From the NCBI GenBank assembly GCA_031844405.1, contig JAUZVC010000003.1:558001-622000 (forward strand): a stretch of DNA of 64,000 bases, given 5' to 3'. The DNA comes from Knoellia sp031844405. Lineage in GTDB: Bacteria > Actinomycetota > Actinomycetes > Actinomycetales > Dermatophilaceae. The notes below the pieces were generated by a model that was given only the letters and a program-made list of their open reading frames with translations, had not been told where the DNA came from and did not search any database. Of the stretch, positions 24,269 through 33,692 are shown piece after piece. Position numbers and translations under genes: made by a program. Positions within the stretch are counted from its first letter, which is position 1, and every line of letters starts with the position of its first letter.

Positions 24269-26578
24269 GTGACCACCACCACGACGAAGGCAGGCGGGTC
24301 ACGCACCCGCCGCGCCACCCCCGCCAAGGCCCAGCGATCGGGTGACCTCGCCCGCCCGACGGCGCGCAAGGCGAAGTGGAACGACCTCGACGTCCGCGCG
24401 GTCGACACGGTTCGCGTCCTCGCGGCGGACGCGGTCCAGAAGGTCGGCAACGGCCACCCCGGCACCGCCATGAGCCTGGCCCCGGCGGCCTACCTGCTCT
24501 TCCAGAACGTCATGACGCACGACCCGTCCGACCCCACGTGGCTCGGTCGTGACCGCTTCGTCCTCTCGTGCGGCCACTCCAGCCTCACCCAGTACATCCA
24601 GCTCTACCTCTCCGGCTACGGCCTCGAGCTCAAGGACCTCAAGGCGCTGCGCACGTGGGGCTCGCTCACCCCCGGCCACCCCGAGGTGCACCACACCCCC
24701 GGCGTCGAGATCACCACCGGACCGCTCGGGTCCGGCCTCGCCTCCGCCGTCGGCATGGCGATGGCCCAGCGCCGCCAGCGCGGCCTGCTCGACCCCGACG
24801 CCAAGGCCGGACAGAGCCCCTTCGACCACCACGTGTGGGTCATGGCGTCCGACGGCGACCTCATGGAGGGCGTCGCCTCCGAGGCGAGCTCGCTCGCCGG
24901 CCACCAGGAGCTCGGCAACCTCACCGTCATCTATGACGCCAACCAGATCTCGATCGAGGACGACACCGACATCTCGTTCTCCGAGGACGTCGCCAAGCGC
25001 TACGAGTCCTACGGCTGGGAGGTCGTCGACATCGACTGGCGCCGCAGCGACGACCCGGCCGGCACCGCCGACTACGTCGAGGACGTCGACTCCCTCCTCG
25101 CCGCGCTCAACGCGAGCAAGAAGTCGTCACGCCCGACGCTCATCCGGCTGCACACCGTCATCGCCTGGCCCGCCCCCACCAAGAAGGGCACCGGCAAGTC
25201 GCACGGCTCGGCCCTCGGCGACGAGGAGATCGCCGCCCTCAAGGAGCTCCTCGGCTTCGACCCGAAGAAGACCTTCGAGGTCGACAGGGACGTCCTCGCA
25301 CACGCCCGCAAGGTCAAGGCGCGCGGCAAGGCCGCCCACAAGGACTGGAACAAGGGCTACTCGGCCTGGCGCCGGGGCAACAAGGACGCCGCCGCGCTGC
25401 TCGACCGGCTCGTCGCGGGCGAGCTGCCCGAGGGGCTCGACGCCGCGCTGCCGACCTTCCCCGCCGACGAGAAGGGCATCGCGTCCCGCGCTGCGTCCGG
25501 CAAGGTCCTCGCGGCACTCGCCCCGGTCATGCCGGAGCTGTGGGGCGGCTCCGCCGACCTCGCCGAGTCCAACAACACGACGATGACGGGCGAGCCCTCC
25601 TTCATCCCCAAGGGCAAGCAGACGTCCGAGTGGAAGGGCGGTCCCTACGGCCGCACGCTGCACTTCGGCATCCGTGAGAACGGCATGGGCATGATCCTCA
25701 ACGGGATCGCGCTCGAGGGCCTCACCCGCCCCTACGGCGGCACCTTCCTCGTCTTCTCCGACTACATGCGCCCGGCCGTGCGGCTCGCCGCCATCCAGCA
25801 GCTGCCCGTGACCTTCGTCTGGACCCACGACTCGATCGGCCTCGGCGAGGACGGTCCGACCCACCAGCCGATCGAGCACCTCGCCGCACTCCGCGCCATG
25901 CCCGGTCTCGACGTCGTCCGGCCCGCCGACGCCAACGAGACCTCGGCCGCGTGGGGTGCCGTCCTGCGCAACGCCCGTCCGGCCGCGCTCGCGCTCAGCC
26001 GCCAGCCGCTGCCCACGATCGACCGGTCGACGCACGCCAAGGCGAGCAACGTCGCCAAGGGCGGCTACGTCCTCGTCGACGGCGGCGACGACGGCAAGCA
26101 GGCGCCGGAGGTCATCCTGGTCGCCACCGGCTCGGAGGTCTCCGTCGCGCTCGACGCGCGTCTCGCCCTCGAGAAGTCGGGTGTGCGCACGCGCGTCGTG
26201 TCGATGCCGTGCCGCGAGTGGTTCGAGGAGCAGTCCAAGAGCTACCGCGACAAGGTGCTGCCGCCCGCCGTCCGCGCGCGCGTCAGCGTCGAGGCCGGTG
26301 TGGCCCAGGGCTGGCGCGAGGTCGTCGGCGACGCCGGCCGCTCCATCAGCATCGAGCACTTCGGCGCCTCGGCCGACGCCAAGACGCTCTTCACCGAGTT
26401 CGGCTTCACGCCCGAGGCGGTCGTCAAGGCGGCCAAGGACTCGATCAAGGCGGCGAAGGCCTCGGGCGGCGTCACCGACGCGCTCGAGACCGCACCCCGC
26501 CGCCGCAACGACACCGGTACCGATGTCCCCACCACCAAGAAGCCTGCCCGCAAGAGCGCGGCCAAGGCTGGGAAGTGA
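24269..26578 (+). CDS. tkt: Transketolase with basic N- and C-terminal extensions
   Basis: 769 residues; classical transketolases are ~660-700. It exchanges two-carbon units between sugar phosphates using thiamine diphosphate. TPP/Mg motif is SDGDLMEG ... NLTVIYDANQ; GHPGTAMSLAP, HTPGVEITTGPLGSGL and the pyrimidine-domain stretch HDSIGLGEDGPTHQPIEH are all normal. The first ~40 residues are Lys/Arg/Thr-rich and the last ~28 are Lys/Arg/Ala-rich (TKKPARKSAAKAGK); both lie outside the enzyme fold. An AGAGAGG precedes the GTG. First gene of the tkt-tal-pgi-zwf-opcA-pgl operon. Confidence 0.95.
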   Translation: MTTTTTKAGGSRTRRATPAKAQRSGDLARPTARKAKWNDLDVRAVDTVRVLAADAVQKVGNGHPGTAMSLAPAAYLLFQNVMTHDPSDPTWLGRDRFVLSCGHSSLTQYIQLYLSGYGLELKDLKALRTWGSLTPGHPEVHHTPGVEITTGPLGSGLASAVGMAMAQRRQRGLLDPDAKAGQSPFDHHVWVMASDGDLMEGVASEASSLAGHQELGNLTVIYDANQISIEDDTDISFSEDVAKRYESYGWEVVDIDWRRSDDPAGTADYVEDVDSLLAALNASKKSSRPTLIRLHTVIAWPAPTKKGTGKSHGSALGDEEIAALKELLGFDPKKTFEVDRDVLAHARKVKARGKAAHKDWNKGYSAWRRGNKDAAALLDRLVAGELPEGLDAALPTFPADEKGIASRAASGKVLAALAPVMPELWGGSADLAESNNTTMTGEPSFIPKGKQTSEWKGGPYGRTLHFGIRENGMGMILNGIALEGLTRPYGGTFLVFSDYMRPAVRLAAIQQLPVTFVWTHDSIGLGEDGPTHQPIEHLAALRAMPGLDVVRPADANETSAAWGAVLRNARPAALALSRQPLPTIDRSTHAKASNVAKGGYVLVDGGDDGKQAPEVILVATGSEVSVALDARLALEKSGVRTRVVSMPCREWFEEQSKSYRDKVLPPAVRARVSVEAGVAQGWREVVGDAGRSISIEHFGASADAKTLFTEFGFTPEAVVKAAKDSIKAAKASGGVTDALETAPRRRNDTGTDVPTTKKPARKSAAKAGK

Positions 26579-26583
26579 GTCGC

Positions 26584-27708
26584 ATGTCCGACAGCACCCC
26601 CCTCAAGGCACTCGCCGACAACGGCGTCTCCATCTGGCTCGACGACCTCAGCCGCGAGCGGCTCACGTCGGGCAACCTCCAGGAAGTGGTCGAGACCAAG
26701 GGCGTCGTCGGCGTGACGACGAACCCCTCGATCTTCCAGGTCGCCCTCGCCGACGGTGAGAGCTACAGCGAGCAGGTCGCGCAGCTCGCCGCCGACAACG
26801 CGTCGCTCGACGAGGCCGTCACGGCGATGACGACCCAGGACGTCCGGGACGCGTGTGACGTGCTCCTGCCCGTCTTCGAGGCGACCGACGGTCTCGACGG
26901 CCGTGTGTCGATCGAGGTGGACCCTAGGCTGGCGGCTGACACCGAGGCGACCGTCGCGCAGGCCAAGCAGCTGAGGGACCTCGTCGACCGTCCCAACCTC
27001 CTCGTCAAGATCCCCGCGACCGTCGAGGGCCTGCCGGCCATCACCCGGGTCATCGGTGAGGGCATCTCGGTCAACGTCACCCTCATCTTCAGTCTCGACC
27101 GCTACCGCGCGGTGATGAACGCCTTCCTCACCGGGCTCGAGCAGGCACGCGAGGCCGACAAGGACATCACGACGATCGCGTCGGTCGCGTCGTTCTTCGT
27201 GTCGCGGGTCGACACCGAGGTCGACAAGCGGCTCGACGCCGTCGAGGGCGAGCACGCCGAGGTCGCCAAGGGCCTCAAGGGCAAGGCCGCGATCGCCAAC
27301 GCCAGGCTCGCGTACCAGGCCTACGAGGAGGTCTTCTCGACGCCGCGCTGGAAGAGCCTCGAGGACGACGGGGCCAAGCCCCAGCGGCCGCTGTGGGCGT
27401 CCACGGGAGTCAAGGACCCGGCATACCCCGACACGATGTACGTCACCGAGCTCGTCGCCCCCGGCACCGTCAACACCATGCCCGAGAAGACGCTGGACGC
27501 GGTCAAGGACCACGGCGAGATCACGGGCAACACCATCGCCGGCACCTACGAGGAGGCCAGTGAGGTGCTCGACGCGCTCGAGCGCCTCGGGATCTCCTAC
27601 TCCGACGTCACCGCGCAGCTCGAGCGCGAAGGCGTCGACAAGTTCGAGAAGTCGTGGGAGGAGCTGCTCGCAGGAGTGCAGACCGAGCTCGACAAGGCCG
27701 CACGATGA
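26584..27708 (+). CDS. tal: Transaldolase
   Basis: 374 residues, actinobacterial-length TIM barrel that moves dihydroxyacetone units between sugar phosphates. The Schiff-base Lys is in LLVKIPATVEGLPAI (~138-152); GVVGVTTNPSIFQVAL (~40-55) and VNVTLIFSLDRYRAV are family marks. It starts 5 bases after tkt and its stop overlaps the pgi start (ATGA). Confidence 0.96.
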   Translation: MSDSTPLKALADNGVSIWLDDLSRERLTSGNLQEVVETKGVVGVTTNPSIFQVALADGESYSEQVAQLAADNASLDEAVTAMTTQDVRDACDVLLPVFEATDGLDGRVSIEVDPRLAADTEATVAQAKQLRDLVDRPNLLVKIPATVEGLPAITRVIGEGISVNVTLIFSLDRYRAVMNAFLTGLEQAREADKDITTIASVASFFVSRVDTEVDKRLDAVEGEHAEVAKGLKGKAAIANARLAYQAYEEVFSTPRWKSLEDDGAKPQRPLWASTGVKDPAYPDTMYVTELVAPGTVNTMPEKTLDAVKDHGEITGNTIAGTYEEASEVLDALERLGISYSDVTAQLEREGVDKFEKSWEELLAGVQTELDKAAR

Positions 27709-29414
27709 GCAGCCTCGAGGTCAGCGCGCGCGGCGCCGCGGCGGACGCCATCGCCGCCCACGTCCCCACCCTCGTCGAGGACGAGGTCGCGAGCCGCATC
27801 TTCGCCCAGGACGCCACCCTCTGGGGCAAGGCGGCCGAGGAGGAGGCCGGCAAGCGGCTCTCGTGGGTCGGTCTCCCCCGGTCCTCGCGCCCGCTGCTCG
27901 GTGAGATCGCCGCGCTGCGCGAGGAACTGCGCGAGGACGGCGTCTCGCGGATCGTCCTCTGCGGCATGGGCGGCTCGTCGCTCGCTCCCGAGGTCATCTG
28001 CGCGACGGCCGGGGTCGACATCGTCGTCCTCGACTCGTCGTCGCCCGACGTCGTGCGCCGCGCCGTGACGACCCACCTCGACCGCACCGCGGTCGTCGTG
28101 TCGTCGAAGTCCGGCTCGACCGTCGAGACCGACTCCCAACGCCGCGCCTTCGAGGCAGCGTTCGCGGACGCCGGGATCGACGCCAGGCGTCGGATCGTCG
28201 TCGTCACGGACCCGGGCAGCCCGCTCGACGCCGAGTCGCGCGGGGCCGGCTACCGCGTCATCAACGCCGACCCCGACGTGGGTGGGCGCTACTCCGCGCT
28301 CACGGCGTTCGGACTCGTGCCGTCCGGCCTCGCCGGTGCCGACATCGGCGCCCTGCTCGACGACGCCGAGGCCGTCGCCGACCTGCTCGCCGCCGACGAC
28401 GAGGGCAACCCCGCGCTCCGGCTCGGCGCCGCGATGGGCGGCACCAAGCCGCTGCGCGACAAGCTCGTGCTCGTCGACGCCGGCACCGAGAACGTCGGGT
28501 TCGGCGCGTGGGCCGAGCAGCTCATCGCCGAGTCGACCGGCAAGAACGGCACGGGCATCCTCCCGGTCGTCGCCGACGGCGAGGCCCCGGACCACACCTA
28601 CGAGGACGCCACCGTCGTCCGTCTCGTCGCCTCCACCGAGGACGACGACGTCGAGACCCTGGCCGACCAGCCGCCGCGCCACCCCGACTCGATCGCTGCG
28701 GAGCAGCCCGGCCCCGCCGACGAGACGCAGGAGGACAAGGCAGCCGAGAGCGGCTCGCTGCTCACGGTCTCGGGCTCGCTCGGTGCCCAGTTCCTCCTCT
28801 GGGAGGTCGCGACCGCGGTCGCCGGCAGGCTGCTCGGCATCAACCCCTTCGACCAGCCCGACGTCGAGAGCGCCAAGAAGGCCGCCCGCGGCCTGCTCGA
28901 CCAGGCCGGCTCGACGAGCGAGGCACCGGCGTTCGTCGACGGGTCCGTCGAGGTCCGGGCGCTCGGTGGCGACTGGCTCGGCGAGGCGCACACGCTGCCC
29001 GGCGCCGTCACCGCGCTCCTCGAGCAGCTCGACGACAAGAGCGGCTACGTCGCCGTGATGGCCTACCTCGACCGTGAGGAGGACGCCGACCTCGAGCAGG
29101 TCGCGCGCACGCTCTTCGACCACACGGGCCGACCGGTGACCTTCGGGTGGGGGCCGCGGTTCCTGCACTCGACCGGCCAGTACCACAAGGGCGGACCGGC
29201 CAACGGCGTCTTCATCCAGGTCACCGCCGAGCCGGAGGAGGACCTCGCCGTGCCGGGTCGCGACTTCACGTTCGGCGAGTTCATCGCGGCCCAGGCCGGC
29301 GGCGACGCGCAGGTCCTCGCCGAGCACGGCCGTCCTGTCCTGCGGCTCCACCTCACCAGCCACCACCGCGGCCTGAGCCAGGTCCGGTCCGCCCTCTCGA
29401 CGTCAGGAGCCTGA
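27705..29414 (+). CDS. pgi: Glucose-6-phosphate isomerase with an acidic insertion
   Basis: 569 residues. Links glucose-6-phosphate and fructose-6-phosphate. SIS-domain stretches: CGMGGSSLAPEV (~86-97) and VVVSSKSGSTVETDSQRRAFE (~130-150). A hydrophilic segment at ~305-350, rich in Asp, Glu, Gln and Pro (EDDDVETLADQPP ... ADETQEDKAAE), interrupts the fold before LLTVSGSLGAQFLLWE and looks like a surface loop. The tal-pgi fusion seen in some bacteria is not present, but the genes are coupled (ATGA). The stop overlaps zwf (TGATG). Confidence 0.93.
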   Translation: MSSLEVSARGAAADAIAAHVPTLVEDEVASRIFAQDATLWGKAAEEEAGKRLSWVGLPRSSRPLLGEIAALREELREDGVSRIVLCGMGGSSLAPEVICATAGVDIVVLDSSSPDVVRRAVTTHLDRTAVVVSSKSGSTVETDSQRRAFEAAFADAGIDARRRIVVVTDPGSPLDAESRGAGYRVINADPDVGGRYSALTAFGLVPSGLAGADIGALLDDAEAVADLLAADDEGNPALRLGAAMGGTKPLRDKLVLVDAGTENVGFGAWAEQLIAESTGKNGTGILPVVADGEAPDHTYEDATVVRLVASTEDDDVETLADQPPRHPDSIAAEQPGPADETQEDKAAESGSLLTVSGSLGAQFLLWEVATAVAGRLLGINPFDQPDVESAKKAARGLLDQAGSTSEAPAFVDGSVEVRALGGDWLGEAHTLPGAVTALLEQLDDKSGYVAVMAYLDREEDADLEQVARTLFDHTGRPVTFGWGPRFLHSTGQYHKGGPANGVFIQVTAEPEEDLAVPGRDFTFGEFIAAQAGGDAQVLAEHGRPVLRLHLTSHHRGLSQVRSALSTSGA

Positions 29415-30958
29415 TGAGCCCGGCGCGCGTGACAGCGACGCACAACCCCCTGCGCGACCCGCGCGACAAGCGACTCCCCCGCATCGCGGGACCGTGCAGC
29501 CTCGTGCTCTTCGGAGTCACCGGGGACCTCGCCCGCAAGAAGCTCATGCCGGCGATCTACGACCTCGCCAACCGCGGGCTCCTGCCGCCGGGCTTCTCGC
29601 TCATCGGCTTCGCGCGCCGCGACTGGGCCGACCAGGACTTCGGCAAGATCGTCTACGAGTCGGTCAAGGAGCGCTCGCGCACGCCGTTCCGCGAGGACGT
29701 CTGGCGCAGCCTCAGCGAGGGCATCCGCTTCGTGCCGGGCACCTTCGACGACCCGAAGGCCTTCGACCTGCTCACCGAGACCGTCAAGGACCTCGACGAG
29801 CAGCGCGGGACCGGCGGCAACCACGCCTTCTACCTCTCGATCCCGCCGGGCTTCTTCGCCACGGTCTGCGAGCAGCTCAAGCGCTCGGGCCTGTCGCAGC
29901 CGTCCGAGGGGTCGTGGCGCCGGGTCGTCATCGAGAAGCCGTTCGGGCACGACCTCAAGAGCGCGCGTGAGCTCAACGAGATCGTCGCCGACGTCTTCCC
30001 GCCGGACGCGGTCTTCCGGATCGACCACTACCTCGGCAAGGAGACGGTCCAGAACCTCCTCGCGCTCCGCTTCGCCAACCAGATGTTCGAGCCGGTCTGG
30101 AACAGCCACTACGTCGACCACGTCCAGATCACCATGGCCGAGGACATCGGCATCGGCGGCCGGGCGGGCTACTACGACGGCATCGGCGCCGCGCGCGACG
30201 TCATCCAGAACCACCTGCTCCAGCTGCTCGCGCTCACCGCCATGGAGGAGCCGGTGTCGTTCGACGCCGACCACCTCCGCAGCGAGAAGGAGAAGGTCCT
30301 CAGCGCGGTCCGCCTGCCGAAGGACCTCGGCAAGGGCACCGCCCGCGGCCAGTACGCCCGCGGCTGGCAGGGTGGCGAGGAGGTCGGCGGCTACCTCGAG
30401 GAGGAGGGCGTCAAGGCGCGTTCCACGACCGAGACGTATGCCGCGGTGAAGCTCGAGGTCGACACCCGCCGCTGGGCGGGCGTCCCGTTCTACCTCAGGA
30501 CCGGCAAGCGCCTCGGCAAGCGCGTCACCGAGATCGCGGTCGTCTTCAAGCGGGCGCCACACCTTCCCTTCGCGCACACGGCCACCGAGGAGCTCGGCCA
30601 GAACGCCGTCGTCATCCGGGTCCAGCCCGACGAGGGCGTGACGATGCGCTTCGGCGCCAAGGTCCCCGGCGCGCAGATGGAGGTGCGCGACGTGACGATG
30701 GACTTCGGCTACGGCCGCGCCTTCACCGAGAGCTCCCCCGAGGCCTACGAGCGCCTCATCCTCGACGTGCTCCTCGGCGAGCCGCCGCTCTTCCCGCGCC
30801 ACGAGGAGGTCGAGCTCTCCTGGGAGATCCTCGACCCGATCGAGGAGTTCTGGGCCAAGCACAACACCCGGATCGACCAGTACACCTCGGGCACTTGGGG
30901 TCCTGAGAGCGCCGACGACCTCATGCGGCGCGACGGTCGCGAATGGAGGCTGCCGTGA
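29414..30958 (+). CDS. zwf: Glucose-6-phosphate 1-dehydrogenase
   Basis: 514 residues. Commits glucose-6-phosphate to the pentose phosphate route, making NADPH. NAD(P) site is FGVTGDLARKKL (~31-42); the active-site motif RIDHYLGKE is at ~202-210, with EKPFGHDL upstream and VPFYLRTGKRL downstream. Normal length. Overlaps pgi by one base. A 97-base gap with three small hairpins separates it from opcA. Confidence 0.97.
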   Translation: MSPARVTATHNPLRDPRDKRLPRIAGPCSLVLFGVTGDLARKKLMPAIYDLANRGLLPPGFSLIGFARRDWADQDFGKIVYESVKERSRTPFREDVWRSLSEGIRFVPGTFDDPKAFDLLTETVKDLDEQRGTGGNHAFYLSIPPGFFATVCEQLKRSGLSQPSEGSWRRVVIEKPFGHDLKSARELNEIVADVFPPDAVFRIDHYLGKETVQNLLALRFANQMFEPVWNSHYVDHVQITMAEDIGIGGRAGYYDGIGAARDVIQNHLLQLLALTAMEEPVSFDADHLRSEKEKVLSAVRLPKDLGKGTARGQYARGWQGGEEVGGYLEEEGVKARSTTETYAAVKLEVDTRRWAGVPFYLRTGKRLGKRVTEIAVVFKRAPHLPFAHTATEELGQNAVVIRVQPDEGVTMRFGAKVPGAQMEVRDVTMDFGYGRAFTESSPEAYERLILDVLLGEPPLFPRHEEVELSWEILDPIEEFWAKHNTRIDQYTSGTWGPESADDLMRRDGREWRLP

Positions 30959-30975
30959 CCACCCCGACACGTTCG

Positions 30976-31024
30976 CTCACGCAGAACGTGGGACCCGCGC
31001 TCGTAGCGCCCACGCAGAGCGTGG
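30976..31024. repeat. Three tandem small hairpins between zwf and opcA
   Basis: (1) CTCACGCAGAACGTGGG at 30976-30992, an imperfect hairpin with AGA loop. (2) GCGCT-CGT-AGCGC at 30997-31009. (3) CCACGC-AGA-GCGTGG at 31010-31024, perfect 6-bp stem. Copies 1 and 3 belong to the AGA-loop family described in the findings. They lie inside an operon, so an RNA processing or stability role is as likely as termination. Confidence 0.6.
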
Positions 31025-31055
31025 CACCCGATTCCGATACTGATGGGGGAGCCCG

Positions 31056-32201
31056 GTGATCGTCGACCTCCCGAGCACCACGACGCAGGACGTGTCGAAG
31101 AAGCTCGTGCGCCTGCGGTCCGACACCGGGTCGATGGCGCTCACTCGCGTCCTCACCCTCGTCGTCGTCGTCGACGAGAACGAGGCCGACGAGGCCATCG
31201 AGACCGCCAACGACGCGAGCCGCCAGCACCCCTGCCGCATCATCGTCGTCGTCACCGCCAACCGCCGCGGCTCCGCCCGGCTCGACGCCCAGATCCGCAT
31301 CGGCGGCGACGCCGGGGCGAGCGAGGTCGTCGTGCTCCGGCTCTTCGGCCCGCTGGCGGCCCACGGCCGTGCCGTCGTCACGCCGCTGCTGCTCGCCGAC
31401 GCACCCATCGTGGCGTGGTGGCCGACCGACCCGCCCAAGGACCCCGGCGCCGACCCCATCGGCGCGATGGCCCAGCGGCGCGTCACCGACGTGTCGCGGA
31501 CCAAGGGGTCCCCGCGGTCGGCGCTCACTCGCCTCGCTCGGTGCTACTCCCCCGGCGACACCGACCTGTCCTGGTCGCGCATCACGCTCTGGCGGGCGCT
31601 GCTCACCGCGGCCCTCGACCAGGCACCCTTCGAGCCGGTGACCTCGGTGACCGTCACGGGCGGGTCCGACTCCCCGTCGGCCGAGCTGCTCGCCGGCTGG
31701 CTGGCCAAGCGGCTGCGCTGCCCGGTGACGCTGGTCCCGTCGCGGGCGGGCAGCGGGATCATCAGCGTCCGCCTCGACCGCTCGAGCGGCCCGCTCGACC
31801 TCGTCCGGCCCCAGAACGGCACCTCCGCGACGCTGTCCCAGCCCGGGACCCCGGAGCGCAGCATCGCGCTCCCGCCGCGCAGCGACGCCGAGTGCCTCGC
31901 CGACGAGCTCCGCCGCCTCGACCCCGACGAGCCCTACGCCGACGCGCTCCAGGACGGGCTGGCCGAGGTGAGCCACTCGCGACGCACCTCGACCCAGGCT
32001 CAGCGCCAGGGGATCACGCCATCCGTGGCCGAGGCCCGTGAGGACGCGGCGCGGCTCAAGCGCGAGGCGTCGACGAGCGCGAGCTCGGCGATGGTCGAGG
32101 CCGCACCGATGCCCGAGAAGGCCGACGACCCCGAGCAGGTCGAGAAGGCCGCGGCGACCAAGCTCGAGAAGGTCCGCAGCAAGCGGGCCGAGCGGGCCTG
32201 A
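31056..32201 (+). CDS. opcA: OpcA, glucose-6-phosphate dehydrogenase assembly protein
   Basis: 381 residues. OpcA proteins are found next to zwf in actinobacteria and cyanobacteria and are needed for full Zwf activity, likely as an allosteric or assembly partner. Typical stretches are RVLTLVVVVDENEADEAI, DAPIVAWWPTDPP and the DLSWSRITLWRALL segment. The C-terminal ~60 residues are charged and helical (ARLKREAS ... EQVEKAAATKLEKVRSKRAERA-like), probably a coiled coil. GTG start with GGGGGAG upstream. Confidence 0.93.
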   Translation: MIVDLPSTTTQDVSKKLVRLRSDTGSMALTRVLTLVVVVDENEADEAIETANDASRQHPCRIIVVVTANRRGSARLDAQIRIGGDAGASEVVVLRLFGPLAAHGRAVVTPLLLADAPIVAWWPTDPPKDPGADPIGAMAQRRVTDVSRTKGSPRSALTRLARCYSPGDTDLSWSRITLWRALLTAALDQAPFEPVTSVTVTGGSDSPSAELLAGWLAKRLRCPVTLVPSRAGSGIISVRLDRSSGPLDLVRPQNGTSATLSQPGTPERSIALPPRSDAECLADELRRLDPDEPYADALQDGLAEVSHSRRTSTQAQRQGITPSVAEAREDAARLKREASTSASSAMVEAAPMPEKADDPEQVEKAAATKLEKVRSKRAERA

Positions 32202-32215
32202 CCGGAGGAGACGAC

Positions 32216-32965
32216 GTGACGACAGCCAGCCACGACCCGGCGAGCGACGTCGAGGTGGTCGTCCACCCCGGCAAGCAGGAGCTGAGCGACGCCGTCGCCG
32301 CACGGCTCGTCACCGCGGTCGCCGACGCCCAGGCGGCTCGCGGCGTCGCCCACCTCTCCCTCACGGGCGGGTCGCTCGGGTCGGACATCTGGCGGTCGGT
32401 CGCGGCCCTCCCCGCCCGTCAGGCCGTCGACTGGTCCCGGGTCGAGCTGTGGTGGGGCGACGAGCGCTACCTCCCCGCCGGCGACCCGGACCGCAACGAC
32501 GTCCAGAACGACGACGCCGGGCTCGCCTCGCTCCCCCTCGACCCCGCCCACGTCCACCGCGTCCCCGGCCCGGACGCCTCCGAGAGCGCGGAGGCCAGCG
32601 CGACGGCATACGGCGAGAGCGTGCGCGCGAGCGGCGCCGGCGCGTTCGACGTCATGATCCTCGGGGTGGGGCCGGACGGGCACGTCGCGTCGCTCTTCCC
32701 CGGCCACCCCGCGCAGCAGACGACCGACGCCATCGCCGTCGCGGTGCACGACTCCCCCAAGCCGCCGCCGGACCGCGTCAGCCTCACCTTCGAGGCGCTG
32801 CGCCGCTCGCGGCAGGTGTGGTTCGTCGTCGCCGGCGCCGACAAGGCCGAGGCCGTCGTCAACGGCACGAGCGGCGCCGGGCCGGACGTGAGCTCCGCGG
32901 CCCAGGTCACCGGCGAGGAGCGCACGATCTGGCTGCTCGACGCGGACGCCGCCGGGCGCCTCTGA
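32216..32965 (+). CDS. pgl: 6-phosphogluconolactonase
   Basis: 249 residues, NagB/DevB-type hydrolase opening the lactone made by Zwf. Motifs: LSLTGGSLGSDIW (~43-55), VELWWGDERYLPAGDPDRND (~74-93) and the catalytic loop FDVMILGVGPDGHVASLFPG (~144-163). A GGAGGA precedes the GTG. It is the last gene of the operon and converges on rbpA with 24 bases between; no clear terminator is visible there. Confidence 0.95.
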   Translation: MTTASHDPASDVEVVVHPGKQELSDAVAARLVTAVADAQAARGVAHLSLTGGSLGSDIWRSVAALPARQAVDWSRVELWWGDERYLPAGDPDRNDVQNDDAGLASLPLDPAHVHRVPGPDASESAEASATAYGESVRASGAGAFDVMILGVGPDGHVASLFPGHPAQQTTDAIAVAVHDSPKPPPDRVSLTFEALRRSRQVWFVVAGADKAEAVVNGTSGAGPDVSSAAQVTGEERTIWLLDADAAGRL

Positions 32966-32989
32966 ACCGGGGCCTACCGGAGGCGGAGG

Positions 32990-33346
32990 CTACTGGATGA
33001 GGCCGCGGTCGCGCAGGGCGCCGAGGGCCTCGTCGAGGATCGCCTCGCCGTCCTTGTCGGAGCGGCGCTCCTTCACGTAGGCGAGGTGGGTCTTGTAGGG
33101 CTCCACCTTGACCGGCGCCGGGGGGTTGTCCCTGTCCTGCCCGGCCGGGAAGCCGCAGCGCGGGCAGTCCCAGGTCTCCGGGATCTCGAGGTCCGGCTCC
33201 TGCGCGAAGCTGGGCCGGGTCTCGTGACCGTTGGAGCACCAGAACGACACGTGGAGGCGTGGTGCCGCCTCGCCGCGCTCCGCCTCGCCCATCGGCCCGG
33301 CGCCGACACGGCTACCGCGGATCGCGTTCCCACCAGACATCGACAT
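32990..33346 (-). CDS. rbpA: RNA polymerase-binding protein RbpA
   Basis: 118 residues. RbpA binds RNA polymerase and the principal sigma factor and helps open promoters in actinobacteria. The N-terminal IRGSRVGAGP (~9-18), the zinc-ribbon-like core with two pairs (CSNGH ... CPRC, ~37-63) and the C-terminal KTHLAYVKERRSDKDGEAILDEAL helix (sigma-interaction domain) fit the family. A second ATG two codons downstream is an alternative start. Confidence 0.92.
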   Translation of the reverse strand: MSMSGGNAIRGSRVGAGPMGEAERGEAAPRLHVSFWCSNGHETRPSFAQEPDLEIPETWDCPRCGFPAGQDRDNPPAPVKVEPYKTHLAYVKERRSDKDGEAILDEALGALRDRGLIQ

Positions 33347-33382
33347 CAGGCCTACTTTCGGGTCGGACCCAGCCGGGTCAGC

Positions 33383-33628
33383 TCAGGAGGTGAACCGGTC
33401 GAGGACGCCGAGGGCGACGACGCACGTGAACCAGACGACCGCGATCGCGATCGTGATGCGGTCGAGGTTGCGCTCCGCGACCGAGGAGCCGCCGAGCGAG
33501 GTCGACATACCGCCACCGAACATGTCCGAGAGGCCGCCACCCTTGCCCTTGTGCAGCAGGATGAGGAGGGTGAGGAAGAGCCCACCCAGGACCAGGAGGA
33601 CCTGGAGTCCGATGCGTACCGCGTCCAC
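33383..33628 (-). CDS. secG: SecG, preprotein translocase subunit
   Basis: 81 residues with two membrane helices (~4-21 and ~52-72) joined by a Gly-rich loop (HKGKGGGLSDMFGGGMS), the SecG pattern. The start is GTG with AAGGAG just upstream; a longer frame from upstream would be Arg/Ser-rich and not SecG-like. Last gene of the gap-pgk-tpiA-secG run, but with its own possible promoter. Confidence 0.95.
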   Translation of the reverse strand: MDAVRIGLQVLLVLGGLFLTLLILLHKGKGGGLSDMFGGGMSTSLGGSSVAERNLDRITIAIAVVWFTCVVALGVLDRFTS

Positions 33629-33676
33629 GGTGCTCCTTCGGTAGTGAGAGAACGTCGCCCGGTGGGGCGCGGCTAC

Positions 33677-33682
33677 AGGATA
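33677..33682 (-). promoter_or_regulatory. Possible -10 for secG
   Basis: TATCCT on the - strand in the tpiA-secG gap, about 49 bases before the secG start. It would allow secG expression independent of the glycolysis genes. Confidence 0.35.
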
Positions 33683-33692
33683 CCTGCGATCC

